Origin: a virus | Length of the DNA: 42,177 nucleotides | IMG/VR virus record: IMGVR_UViG_3300046048_000092 | Location: 1-42,177 of that record | Direction: 5' to 3' (one strand) | In this document: positions 33,919 to 42,177 of the stretch, one piece after another | Numbering within the stretch: position 1 is the first letter of the stretch | How the letters are laid out: each line of letters opens with the position of its first letter | Made by a program: the position numbers and the translations under genes | The notes under the pieces: model-generated | Told to the model about the DNA's origin: nothing | The model's database searches: none | What the model saw: only the letters and a program-made list of their open reading frames with translations

Positions 33919-34056
33919 GTGAGGAACGGGCTCACCCGAGGGGAACTGCTTCTGAGTCGCACCCGAGGGCCTCTACAAGAGCCTCGACCCCGTCTGACCG
34001 GACGGGAAACCGCGAGCGGAAGCGGCCCCCAGCGCAATGCCGGGGGCCGCTTGCTT
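33919..34056 (+). ncRNA. structured small RNA on the plus strand
   Basis: About 135 nt between the rightward promoter and the hairpin at 34020-34052. In order it can fold into GGTGAG/CTCACC (7-nt loop), CGAGG-CTC/GAG-CCTCG, CCCGTC/GACGGG, CCGC/GCGG, then the 11-bp terminator stem. CACCCGAGGG occurs twice within it. No open frame with a ribosome site is present. Not recognised as tmRNA, tRNA or a known riboswitch. Confidence 0.6.
34020..34056 (+). terminator. strong hairpin terminator, probably bidirectional
   Basis: Perfect 11-bp stem (34020-34030 with 34042-34052) and 11-nt loop, followed on the plus strand by GCTTACTT. It ends the plus-strand RNA and lies right after the stop of the leftward tail operon (34055), so it can also stop that transcript, although the minus-strand tail (TTCCGCTC) is poor in T. 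Confidence 0.75.
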
Positions 34057-34456
34057 ACTTCTGGGGGAGCTGCGACTTCTTGATGTTCTGCGCACCCTGA
34101 TGGAACGCAGACATGAGGAGCCCAAGCACACCAGCCATAGCCATCTCCTGGCCGCCTGAGAGCGTCTCAGGGCACGATACGACGCACCCGAAGCCCACCT
34201 CCAGCACCTTGGTGATGAAGGCCATCACGGGCGTCAGATCGACGCCAGGGATGAGCGTGAGCAGAGCCGGGACAGCGCCCGCTGCGGCCGGAGCCGCCAC
34301 GTTCTGTGTCCTCTTCGCCTGCTTCTTGCCCAGATCCTTGGCCGCCGAGCCGCCAGTCAATGACCCAGCGATGATGGCAGCGGTCGCCCCCACCGGCCCG
34401 CCAACGACCGTACCTGCTACGGTCGCGACGGTGCCAAGGAGCTTGCCCCACTTCAC
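34055..34456 (-). CDS. Gly/Ala-rich hydrophobic protein at the end of the tail operon
   Basis: A 133-residue protein with stretches VATVAGTVVGGPVGATAAII and AAAGAVPALLTLIPGVDLTP, helical and partly membrane-like, and a basic middle. Starts at a GTG overlapping the upstream stop as GTGA. Could be a holin, pore or minor virion component. No family recognised. Confidence 0.58.
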   Translation of the reverse strand: MKWGKLLGTVATVAGTVVGGPVGATAAIIAGSLTGGSAAKDLGKKQAKRTQNVAAPAAAGAVPALLTLIPGVDLTPVMAFITKVLEVGFGCVVSCPETLSGGQEMAMAGVLGLLMSAFHQGAQNIKKSQLPQK

Positions 34457-34689
34457 GCTGCTTCGGGGTCGACCTTGCTGTCCCCGACTTTGGCGGCCAT
34501 GCCAGCGATGATGTGGAACGCAGCGGCATCCTTGTCCGCCTGGATCTCATCGGCACCCTGCATGAGGGCACCCATCAGCTCCATCACGTTCTGCGTCTCT
34601 TCGCCCATCTGAATGCCGTTGAGGACACCCATGACTACGTCGGCCATTTCCTCGCCGACCTTCATGGCGTCTGCCTTGTTGTAAGCCAT
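34453..34689 (-). CDS. small acidic helical protein after the tail hub
   Basis: A 78-residue protein starting at the ATG with AAGGAG upstream; the longer frame from 34806 has no ribosome site. Met-rich helices (MADVVMGVLNGIQMGEETQN). Probably a minor virion or assembly protein by position. Confidence 0.58.
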   Translation of the reverse strand: MAYNKADAMKVGEEMADVVMGVLNGIQMGEETQNVMELMGALMQGADEIQADKDAAAFHIIAGMAAKVGDSKVDPEAA

Positions 34690-34780
34690 TCTGACTTCTC
34701 CTTGAGTTGCAGGACGCCACGGCCCTGCGGTATTGAGATGGCCTGCGTGAATCACAGGCTCACCCAAAGATAACTCCTCA

Positions 34781-37708
34781 CTACGCCAGCAGCACCCCGT
34801 ACCCATTCTCTGTGCTGCCGCCCGAACCGGTGATGTCGAAGAACTGATCCACGGTGGGCGCTTGGGTGAATCTGATCAGTACACTGTCCGCAGCGGTGAC
34901 AGCCAGCACACCAGTCGTTGCTGCCGCAGCGACGAGTGTGGTCCAGCCTCCGCCGTTCACATTGCTCTCGACAATGCCGGAGGATGGCAGTGCTGTCTTG
35001 ATGTCGAAGGTCAGGTTGCCTGTCTGCCCCACCACCACAGCCGACGATGCGACATTCACAGTGAGCCCGCCGAACGTCAGGTCATCCAGGCTTTGCAGGC
35101 CAGAGGTGATTGCCATTTCGAGCGTCATCTTCACCGGGTTCGTCAGCTCCGCACCAACCTCGGGCGGTGTGTGCTTCGATGTCACATCGAGACGCGCGTC
35201 CGTAGGGAAGGCGGTGTTGGCGCCGAGCGCGACAATCATCGCGTTACGTAGGATATAGGCATCGGCTACGGAGGTGCCAGACCCCGCTACGTTCACTGCG
35301 GCAGTAGTGGCCGGAGTGCCGGAGGGATCCAGCACCAACTCGTAATCGAAGTTCGGTGCGTCATCGGCCCACGCAGGGCTCGACAGGTCAAGGTTGTGAT
35401 CCTCCAGAATGTCATCTACACGCCACGCCCTGGGCGTGATGCCGATCTCCAGGCCCAGAGAGTCGTCGCTCGATGAAATGCCCAGCTCGGTGAAGTAGTC
35501 CACATCCATCGACACAGCGGTGATGTCTGCGTACACTCCATTGATCACCGGGTCGCGCGGAGCCAGCGGGACCAAGTAGACGCGGTCAGCGTTGAGTGAT
35601 ACCTCGGTCGTCGGCGTCAGTGCCTCGCTGATCAGTTCATACTGGTTGCGTGAGCGCAGCTTCACATCATACTCATCTTCCAGTGCAGCCAGGGCACGCT
35701 CCTGAAGGTTTCCACCCTCAGAGATGAACCAGACGCGAGTATTGATGGCGTGCGCCTTTGGCGCAGTATTGAACAGGCCCCGGTACACACCAGAGATGGT
35801 GAGCTGGTTTGGGCCTGCTGCATATGAGGCATCCTCGAAGCCGATGAACTCACCGTCGACGTATGCGATGTTCGCGAGCGTCACAACTCGACCAAACGAC
35901 CCAGCGAATGAGAAGGAGAGGTGTCGAATGCTGCTCAGTACATCCTCATCATCCACTACGATCGAGGCCGCAGCGGGGCGATTCTCGGATGCTTCATACG
36001 CAGGCAGTGCGGCATTGAGTGTACCCGTCTTCAGGAAAGAGGAGATACTGAAGTCGTTCTCGAACGTGCCTGCGAGAGGCCGGGAAGTACCAGCGCGCGA
36101 ATAGCACTCAAACCCAACCGTTCCTCCTCCGGGGTCACGGGCACCAGCCCAGACGCGAGGATTCAGATCAGGGGCGTACGGATCCTGAAGCACGAGCTGA
36201 CGCGGAGCCTCGAACGTGAGGGTGTCGGCCGCCACAACTACAACCGGGGCGTCCTCGGCCCCATCCCACCCCGTGGGCGTTGGGTCACCGAACGTGGCAG
36301 TGCCGGGGGTCGCGAAGATATCCTGGGCCGCAGTGATCTTGATCTTACCGTCCGTGAGTGTGCCATAGTCGATGCGGGTGATGCGCATGGGCAGCTCAAT
36401 GATGCCCAGGCGGGTGTTGCTCCAGCGGTACACGTCACCAGGCACGAGATTGAAGCCCTTGCGGTTCACAGAGATGGTGTGCTTCGCCATTGGGTAGGCG
36501 AGCGTAGCCAGTTCACGCCACACAAGCTGGTTGGCGAGTGTGCGCTTCTTGCAGCCCGGATAGTTGACCTCGGCGCTGACATTTCCGCCCTGAATCTCGA
36601 CGTTCGCCATGTCCTGCGCGAGGGCGTACGCCTGCTTGAAGTTGTCGTCTGTGTCCGCGAAGAGCAACCTGACCTGATTGGTCGTCTCGCTCCATGTGGT
36701 GCGTGAGTAGTCCACCAGGCTCAGGATGTTGGTCTCATCAAACAGTGGCTGGGAAGCGAGCACATAATCATCACGGATCAGCTTCATTTTCCAGTCACCG
36801 TTCGCGCGGTCGAAGTAGAGGGCACCGTCGATCTGGCGCAGCACCTCATTGACGACCTCGCTCGCCTCCTTCTCGTTGTCCAGCACCATACTGAAGCCGT
36901 TCAGCTCGGTCGCGAGCGTGGCAGCAGCGGCGCGGAAGCTGGCCACATTGATGTTACCTGTCGGAATCTTCAGGCCCCAGTCGGTGTCTGTCATGATCTC
37001 ATACAGCACGTTCATTGGGTTGCATTCGCTCGTGTCGATCACTTCGTCGCCAGGCTGCGCTGTGGCGAGATCCAGACCATCAGGGATGCGGCGCAGATCG
37101 AAGGACCACGGCGGCATGTTCGGGCTCGTTCCAACCAGCCCCTGGAAGATGTAGTAGCAGGTGCCACGATAGCCTGGAACGATCGCTGGTGAGAGCTGTG
37201 CGGAGAGATAGCTGTCGGCGGTCTGTGTGGTGTCCCCAACATAGAACCACGCAGCGTTCTCGGATTCGATACCACCAGCACCGAAATCCTCTCCACCCAG
37301 GATAGTTGGGGCGCTGATCGACATGGCCCCGGCTCCGGTGCGTCCACCATCGGCGAACTTATCATTGATGCGAACTCCGACACAGGAGTCGACAGGGCCA
37401 CGGCAGAGCGCAAACTGGATACCGACCTTGTAGCGGTAGCCGGTTGTGACGCGCGTGGAAGAGAACATGCCCGTCTTGACCTTCTCAGTGATCGCGACCT
37501 GACGAAGATTCCCGTACCACACCACATTCGGAGCCTTCAGTCTTACTGTACCCCAGATCAATGGCACGGATCGTCCCTCAGTAGCTGTCGGGAAACTGAA
37601 ATCACCAAGCCCAGCAGGACGAGCATTCTCGAACTTGGGCTTGGGGCGAATCAGTTCACCAACGACCGTCAGCGCAGTGAAGATGAGGGGCAGCAGCCAC
37701 CAGGGCAT
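34781..37708 (-). CDS. tail hub / host-specificity protein (gpJ-like)
   Basis: A 975-residue structural protein at the tail tip. The N-terminus has a hydrophobic start and then the gpJ/TipJ-type segment GRSVPLIWGTVRLKAPNVVWYGN, followed by AWFYVGDTTQT, a hub region (DVIDTSECNPMNVLYEIMTDTDWGL, approx. 225-250) and a long C-terminal part with Fn3-like strands ending STENGYGVLLA. These are usual features of siphovirus baseplate hub/central fibre proteins that recognise the host. True start is the ATG overlapping the upstream stop as ATGA. Confidence 0.85.
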   Translation of the reverse strand: MPWWLLPLIFTALTVVGELIRPKPKFENARPAGLGDFSFPTATEGRSVPLIWGTVRLKAPNVVWYGNLRQVAITEKVKTGMFSSTRVTTGYRYKVGIQFALCRGPVDSCVGVRINDKFADGGRTGAGAMSISAPTILGGEDFGAGGIESENAAWFYVGDTTQTADSYLSAQLSPAIVPGYRGTCYYIFQGLVGTSPNMPPWSFDLRRIPDGLDLATAQPGDEVIDTSECNPMNVLYEIMTDTDWGLKIPTGNINVASFRAAAATLATELNGFSMVLDNEKEASEVVNEVLRQIDGALYFDRANGDWKMKLIRDDYVLASQPLFDETNILSLVDYSRTTWSETTNQVRLLFADTDDNFKQAYALAQDMANVEIQGGNVSAEVNYPGCKKRTLANQLVWRELATLAYPMAKHTISVNRKGFNLVPGDVYRWSNTRLGIIELPMRITRIDYGTLTDGKIKITAAQDIFATPGTATFGDPTPTGWDGAEDAPVVVVAADTLTFEAPRQLVLQDPYAPDLNPRVWAGARDPGGGTVGFECYSRAGTSRPLAGTFENDFSISSFLKTGTLNAALPAYEASENRPAAASIVVDDEDVLSSIRHLSFSFAGSFGRVVTLANIAYVDGEFIGFEDASYAAGPNQLTISGVYRGLFNTAPKAHAINTRVWFISEGGNLQERALAALEDEYDVKLRSRNQYELISEALTPTTEVSLNADRVYLVPLAPRDPVINGVYADITAVSMDVDYFTELGISSSDDSLGLEIGITPRAWRVDDILEDHNLDLSSPAWADDAPNFDYELVLDPSGTPATTAAVNVAGSGTSVADAYILRNAMIVALGANTAFPTDARLDVTSKHTPPEVGAELTNPVKMTLEMAITSGLQSLDDLTFGGLTVNVASSAVVVGQTGNLTFDIKTALPSSGIVESNVNGGGWTTLVAAAATTGVLAVTAADSVLIRFTQAPTVDQFFDITGSGGSTENGYGVLLA

Positions 37709-38514
37709 CAAAGACCTCGATCGAATGGGTTGAATGTCGGCACGAACGGAAAGCCCCCGTAGTTCACCGAGTTACTGAACTTGGTGTTGCACACGTCGAG
37801 CGTGTGGTTGCACCCAGCATACACGTCGACAGACGATCCGAGCGGGCTTGTCTCAAAAGGTAGGAACAGTGTGAGGGTGTCGCCGCTTTGTGCCACCACG
37901 AGCCTATAGTCACTCGCCCCATTGTCCACGTAGCCGCCCACGGCCCAGTCGGCACCCTTGGCGCTCAGCCCAGAGACGGTGATGGTGTTGCCCACGGTCG
38001 CGCTCACTGTGCCTGTGTACTTGAAGCTAGCCCTGGTGACGGTGCAGAGCGTGTCGTACAGGACATGGTTGCACAGGCCCTGATACTTGAACCTTGGGAT
38101 GGAGCGCGAGAACGCCGCTTCGTCGGTCACTCCCGAGAGTGTACACGCTCCTCCTTCTTGTAGATAGGCAGCGCCGATGATGCGTCCAGACCAGATCACG
38201 TACGCCTCAGTGTCGCCGATGTGGTAGCGCGTGATCTCCAGTGTCGCTTCAGGGCCGGGCGGCACGTCGATGAACCGTTGTGCGAGAGCATCGTCCGTTG
38301 GCAGTGTGATCTCCAGCGGCGTGCGACGATCCTCGGTCGTCTGCTTTGCGCTCGTGCGACTGATGGCACGAGAGAAGTAGTCGTTCGCATCGTACGGGGG
38401 CTGGTGGTCGAAGGGCGCGCTCGTGTAGCGGTACACGGTCGATCCGATCGTGAACTTGTACGTCTCTACTGGACGCCCACTCTCTACACCCTCTTCTAGC
38501 GCTTGGTAGGTCAC
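37708..38514 (-). CDS. minor tail protein with DUF2163 and BR0599 domains
   Basis: A 268-residue protein. The C-terminus (AGCNHTLDVCNTKFSNSVNY followed by GGFPFVPTFNP) is the BR0599 signature, with paired Cys also seen near QGLCNHVLYDTLC. The N-terminal part fits DUF2163. In lambda-like phages and gene transfer agents this protein sits just before the gpJ-type hub, as here, and helps build the baseplate. ATGA overlaps on both sides. Confidence 0.85.
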   Translation of the reverse strand: MTYQALEEGVESGRPVETYKFTIGSTVYRYTSAPFDHQPPYDANDYFSRAISRTSAKQTTEDRRTPLEITLPTDDALAQRFIDVPPGPEATLEITRYHIGDTEAYVIWSGRIIGAAYLQEGGACTLSGVTDEAAFSRSIPRFKYQGLCNHVLYDTLCTVTRASFKYTGTVSATVGNTITVSGLSAKGADWAVGGYVDNGASDYRLVVAQSGDTLTLFLPFETSPLGSSVDVYAGCNHTLDVCNTKFSNSVNYGGFPFVPTFNPFDRGL

Positions 38515-40205
38515 TGCTGCACTCCAACGATCGACATGACGGCCCGTGCCGTGCCGGGCCTCAGATGGGTGATGCGTAGCTCATCGTTCGCGATGCGAGC
38601 CAGTCGAAGGAAGCTGATGCGGTCAATGTCTCCTACGAGGATCTCCTGGCCCCACACAGAATCGACAGTGAGCCGCTCGGTCGTGGAAGTCAGCTCCTCA
38701 GTCAGCGTGATCAGCCTAGTAATCACAGTACCATCGTTCAGCAGCATCCACAAGGCCGCGAGAGGGTCTTGGCCGTTCACGAAGTCGGTGTAGCCGATAT
38801 TCTCGATCACCATCTGGTCCGATCCCGACCCGAGAGTGCTCGTATTGACCAGATCTGCGTAGAACGTGGGGATGTAGAAAGAGGTGTGTGATCCCCGCAG
38901 CGCGTGCGCAAGCTGTCGGATGCGCCATACCGCCTCGGGAGTGTTGGCAATGAAGCCCTTCGTCGAGCTGAGTGCTGACAGCACATCGTCCGTGTACTGA
39001 ACCCGACCAGCGGTCTCGTTGTCGATCACCTCGATGCGTGTGCTGATGGACTCTGCGATCGTCGGCGAGTCTCCCACCCAATTAGGGTCACTCAGCATCA
39101 CCTTCGAGTTGAAGCTCCCCCACGCACTCGTATCTGACAGGTCCACGTCATTGTCCACGACGATGAACTTCATGCGGTACTCGTCCAGATTCTTGATGTA
39201 CTTCTGTCCGCTCGCCGTGCCTTCGGTACGGGTCAAGCGCAGTGGGGCGACGATCGTGTCGTCAGTGACATAGCTGTTCGATACAGCCGACGTGAAGGTG
39301 ATGGATGTGGCTGTGAGCGACTGGATCTCCAGGGCCTCGAACGTCGACGCGCTCGACCAGATGATTGCGAGCGCGCCCACACGGAAGTCGGCGAAGGTCG
39401 TGTCGACAGTGATCGTGGTGTCCAGGGCGGTGATGTCGGCGCCCAGCTTGCGCGACTCGAACCACACAGGCAGACCGAGAACGCCCGCCTGGGCTCCAGC
39501 CATCAGCATGTGGAATGTGCGACGGTCCGCGCCCTCTTCCAACTTGAACACCAGCTCGAACTCCTGTCGAGGATGCTTCCCCATGCTTACGCGCTGCTCC
39601 GAGTTGTCCCGCGCCTTCAGGATGTCTGTTTGGAAGCGCAGCACCTCTTGAATCGGCGTCTCAGGCTCGTACGGGAACATGATGACGCGAGAGCCCGTGA
39701 TGGGGATCGCGATCGCACCGCTATCCAGCACGAAGTCGAGCGTACCGTCGATGTCTGGAGGCCCGCTCGCACTGATCACTACATCAAAGACCGCACCGGC
39801 CTGAGCTGCAAGGATCGCGGGCAGACCAGGCAGGCCATCGAACGTGACACCAGGGCCAGCGTTCGGGGTCGCCGACGTGAATGTGCGCGGCTCATTGCGG
39901 TACGAGTTGTAGATCTCGATCGCTCGTGTCACGGTCGTGATGATGCTGCCAAGCTCGATTGAGCTTGGGCTTGTCCACACTCGCTCGAAGAAGAACTGGC
40001 CTGGATCCTTGGCTTCCTGTCCCTCAAAGTCGCTGGCAGGGATAGTTGCTGGCACACCAACACTGAACGGACCACCGATCAGGGGTGAGAGCAGTACCTG
40101 CTTCGGACTGAGCACACCGGGAGGGGCCGCCGAGGTGAGTGTCTCGATCGGATTGCTGACGTGGGAGTCAACACCCCCGATCTCCTGTCCCTCGAAGTCA
40201 GCCAT
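38511..40205 (-). CDS. large minor tail protein
   Basis: A 564-residue protein, strand-rich throughout (for example TALDTTITVDTTFADFRVGA and TATSITFTSAVSNSYV). The heptamer-like DFEGQE occurs twice, near residues 3 and 58, hinting at an internal duplication of the N-terminal arm. Position between two structural genes and the BR0599 gene argues for a distal tail or baseplate component. Confidence 0.7.
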   Translation of the reverse strand: MADFEGQEIGGVDSHVSNPIETLTSAAPPGVLSPKQVLLSPLIGGPFSVGVPATIPASDFEGQEAKDPGQFFFERVWTSPSSIELGSIITTVTRAIEIYNSYRNEPRTFTSATPNAGPGVTFDGLPGLPAILAAQAGAVFDVVISASGPPDIDGTLDFVLDSGAIAIPITGSRVIMFPYEPETPIQEVLRFQTDILKARDNSEQRVSMGKHPRQEFELVFKLEEGADRRTFHMLMAGAQAGVLGLPVWFESRKLGADITALDTTITVDTTFADFRVGALAIIWSSASTFEALEIQSLTATSITFTSAVSNSYVTDDTIVAPLRLTRTEGTASGQKYIKNLDEYRMKFIVVDNDVDLSDTSAWGSFNSKVMLSDPNWVGDSPTIAESISTRIEVIDNETAGRVQYTDDVLSALSSTKGFIANTPEAVWRIRQLAHALRGSHTSFYIPTFYADLVNTSTLGSGSDQMVIENIGYTDFVNGQDPLAALWMLLNDGTVITRLITLTEELTSTTERLTVDSVWGQEILVGDIDRISFLRLARIANDELRITHLRPGTARAVMSIVGVQQ

Positions 40206-41179
40206 CAGCTCTTCCTATATGCAATGCCCGCGTTCCAGCTCTCTTCCTGATTGTCCTGAAGGTATCGCTTGCGAGCCCAGGGGTACACGACCCAGGTCTC
40301 TCCCCCGAGAGTGATGGTGTCCCCTGCGCTGAGGTTGTTCATGTTCACGATGCCAACATTAGATTGCTGTCCCAACCAGATCCATGTGTCTGGTGTAGTG
40401 CCAGTGTCACGATACACGACGGGGATGGGGATGATGGGGATGTACGAGTTCAGGTTGCTGTTGTGGATGTGTCGCATGAAGCGTAGCCATAGGCCGTCGC
40501 GCGAGCCACCGAACAGTACACGCCTGGTCTGTCCAGCAGTGTCGGTGCCGGTGACGGAGGATCCAAAGAATCCCCACTTCTCAGAGCCGCCCTGGAGACC
40601 AATTCCTTCCATGTGCATGGTGGCATTGTCCAGTGATGCCGAGCTAGTGCCGTCCAATCCGAACTTGTGGGAGACCGAGGCCGGATTGTCGATGTTGGTC
40701 GCACCCTGCTCCCAGACATGCCCATAGGCGTACTCGCCGCCCGTCCAGTCATTGATCTTGTCGATTGTACCGAAGCCGAAATGGCGATAGACACCCGCGC
40801 TGATTTGGACTACGACATGGATGTACATAGGGTCGCCGCCCGCGCCGTCCTCACAATAGAACTCATACGAGGTCCAAGGACCGGCCGCGAGGAACTCGAC
40901 ACGGCGCTCACTTCCGATCGTGGCACTACCATTGCCGGAGTCGTTCGGCATCGCGTCGATCGCATTGCCGCCCGTGTAGCCTAGTGACTGACAGATGTTC
41001 AGGTCCGTACCTGTCCCGTCCCACCCAAAGTGGACGTACATCGTCCCCTCATGGATCGTGCATTCATCGTTCACCGCATCGTAGTCGTCGACCGTGAAGT
41101 TGTTGGCAGCCGCGAACGTCTGGAGCTTGTTGACCAGATCCTCGACGGACGAGGGTGTGCCGGTTTCGAACTGTAGCAT
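40205..41179 (-). CDS. virion structural protein, paralogue of the next gene
   Basis: A 324-residue Trp/Gly-rich beta protein (GPWTSYEFYCEDGAGGDPMY, YRHFGFGTIDKINDWTGGEY). It shares layout with the following gene: a hydrophobic PMY/FGFI block, a middle around W and N residues, and a C-terminal ITLGGETWVVYPWARKRYL ending. Coupled to both neighbours by 1-nt overlaps. Probably a tail-tube-associated or fibre-like protein. Confidence 0.65.
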   Translation of the reverse strand: MLQFETGTPSSVEDLVNKLQTFAAANNFTVDDYDAVNDECTIHEGTMYVHFGWDGTGTDLNICQSLGYTGGNAIDAMPNDSGNGSATIGSERRVEFLAAGPWTSYEFYCEDGAGGDPMYIHVVVQISAGVYRHFGFGTIDKINDWTGGEYAYGHVWEQGATNIDNPASVSHKFGLDGTSSASLDNATMHMEGIGLQGGSEKWGFFGSSVTGTDTAGQTRRVLFGGSRDGLWLRFMRHIHNSNLNSYIPIIPIPVVYRDTGTTPDTWIWLGQQSNVGIVNMNNLSAGDTITLGGETWVVYPWARKRYLQDNQEESWNAGIAYRKS

Positions 41180-42177
41180 CAGCCCTCCTTGATAGCCAGG
41201 AACGAGTGGATGCCCGTTCGGTTGCAGTTCTTGAAGACACGATACACGTCACCCTGGATGATTCGGTCCTCGGATGTTGGAGCAGTTGTAGTGCTGTATG
41301 ACTGGAACCAGAAAACATCATCGAGTTCTCCATAGACCTGCTGATCATTGGCTGTTTCACTATGTAGTAGCATGGTGGGGAACAGGACGTAGTAGTCAGC
41401 CCCAGTCCCAGGAGTAGGCTCCAGATTGGCCGTGGGCGCACCAATGGTCTCCATGTTCACGATATGGTCAAAGCTATAGGACAGCGAGTGCGCTGTGAAC
41501 CTGTCCTCTAGCGGCGCAGAAGATGCATCTGATAGGCTACCGCACGGCAGTGTGATGTACTTGCCCGATGGGTTGATGTCAGCTCCGGTGAAGACAGCAT
41601 TTGCGAAGCTGTTCCATGTACCTGCGGCGTCAATCAGGCGCATCGGTCCATCGTCCACGTTGACCTCTGCCCACGGGTCGGTGAGTGAACTGAATGTGGT
41701 CGCCTGGTTGTGCGTAGCGTCATATTCTGGAGCTGTGCCCGCGCACATGAGAGGATATGGGTATTCTGTGGTCGTGGCATAGCGATTGATGAAGCCAAGG
41801 TACATCGGGTAGAAGTTCGAATCGACCTTCACCATCAGAATGATGCGGAACGGGGTGACGCTCATCCACCAGTTCATAGAGCCATTCTTGAGGAGCAGGT
41901 ATGTGCCCTTGCGCGTTGCCGAATCCCCACTGTCATGAGCACCGGGACTTGCGCCGGGCTGAGACTGATTGGCTAGTCCAGAATCGTATCCTGTGTAGCC
42001 ATGCAGCTCCCAGTTGTATCGACCAGAGCCTCCGACACTGTAGGTGCGCCATCCCACGTAGATCGTGTCTCCGCCTCCGCCCGTTCCATGAAGGATCACG
42101 TCGCGCTCACTGCCACTCCATGTGGTGTCACGGTCAGCAGTCCACCCGTTCGTGCTAGAGGTGATCGCCAAAACAGC
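41179..42177 (-). CDS. virion structural protein, partial at the window edge
   Basis: At least 330 residues; the frame runs open to the window end, so the true start is outside (the TTG at 42171 is not trusted). Gly/Thr/Trp-rich beta protein (ERDVILHGTGGGGDTIYVGW, FYPMYLGFINRYATTTEYPY) ending DRIIQGDVYRVFKNC and FLAIKEG. It resembles the next gene in block order and is likely its paralogue. Confidence 0.65.
   Translation of the reverse strand, partial: AVLAITSSTNGWTADRDTTWSGSERDVILHGTGGGGDTIYVGWRTYSVGGSGRYNWELHGYTGYDSGLANQSQPGASPGAHDSGDSATRKGTYLLLKNGSMNWWMSVTPFRIILMVKVDSNFYPMYLGFINRYATTTEYPYPLMCAGTAPEYDATHNQATTFSSLTDPWAEVNVDDGPMRLIDAAGTWNSFANAVFTGADINPSGKYITLPCGSLSDASSAPLEDRFTAHSLSYSFDHIVNMETIGAPTANLEPTPGTGADYYVLFPTMLLHSETANDQQVYGELDDVFWFQSYSTTTAPTSEDRIIQGDVYRVFKNCNRTGIHSFLAIKEG

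Noticed and set aside
33919-34056. tmRNA or known riboswitch as identity of the plus-strand RNA
   Set aside because: No tRNA-like ends, tag frame or recognisable aptamer core could be drawn; it is left as an unassigned RNA.
1-42177. CRISPR arrays, insertion sequences, integrase or attachment sites
   Set aside because: No regularly spaced identical repeats, transposase or recombinase motifs were found; the pentamer array lacks spacers.

Overview
This window is part of the genome of a large, lytic-looking tailed dsDNA phage. Every convincing protein gene lies on the minus strand, packed into long runs with ATGA, GTGA or TGATG stop/start overlaps. Genes are small, and replication, nucleotide metabolism, RNA repair and tail functions are all present. 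A gpJ-type tail hub beside a BR0599/DUF2163 protein, a long non-contractile-type tail module, a lipobox lipoprotein and a T5 A1-like protein suggest a siphovirus of a Gram-negative (proteobacterial) host. The host cannot be named from sequence. No integrase, terminase, portal or capsid gene is in the window.

Reading in the direction of transcription (right to left): 42177-34055 is the end of the tail operon, closed by a strong hairpin. 34055-33821 is non-coding. It holds back-to-back promoters, one firing left into a small membrane protein and the A1-like metallophosphoesterase, the other firing right into a short, highly structured RNA, the only plus-strand gene proposed here. 31996-30650 is tRNA cluster 2 with its own promoter. 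30530-22986 carries a SNF2 helicase, an ssDNA-binding-like protein, an RNA ligase, a RecD/Dda-like helicase, a class II ribonucleotide reductase and zinc-ribbon microproteins. 22707-22466 is a self-contained unit: promoter, a 34-residue signal-peptide protein, terminator. 22464-21342 is tRNA cluster 1. 20812-13757 holds a probable thymine-hypermodification pair (aGPT-PPlase/HMUDK-helical-like protein and a ThyA-fold protein), DNA polymerase A, a deoxyribosyltransferase-like enzyme, dCMP deaminase, a VRR-NUC nuclease and a PrimPol-helicase. 13688-9480 holds DUF2786 and RtcB genes. 9459-7758 is a conserved protein pair, a 217-bp degenerate pentanucleotide array and SSB. 7771-231 holds ThyX, a lipoprotein, ribbon-helix-helix and Lar-type zinc proteins, a ClpP-like protease, an M15 endolysin and nucleotide-pool enzymes, ending in a terminator near 160-194.

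Three themes tie the genes together. Translation independence and RNA repair: 23 linear tRNA genes whose anticodons cover all 20 amino acids, plus a candidate circularly permuted tRNA, with two unrelated RNA ligases (RtcB and a KxDG ligase). DNA identity: ThyX, a ThyA-fold protein, an aGPT-PPlase-like protein, dCMP deaminase, RNR, and MazG-like, DUF5664 and deoxyribosyltransferase-like proteins suggest a remodelled nucleotide pool and modified thymine, with Lar-type anti-restriction proteins beside them. Compact regulation: sigma70-like promoters sit on or beside stop codons, several with inverted repeats framing the -35 box. The least explained elements are the GGCNN array, the plus-strand RNA, the non-canonical tRNAs and the signal-peptide microprotein.
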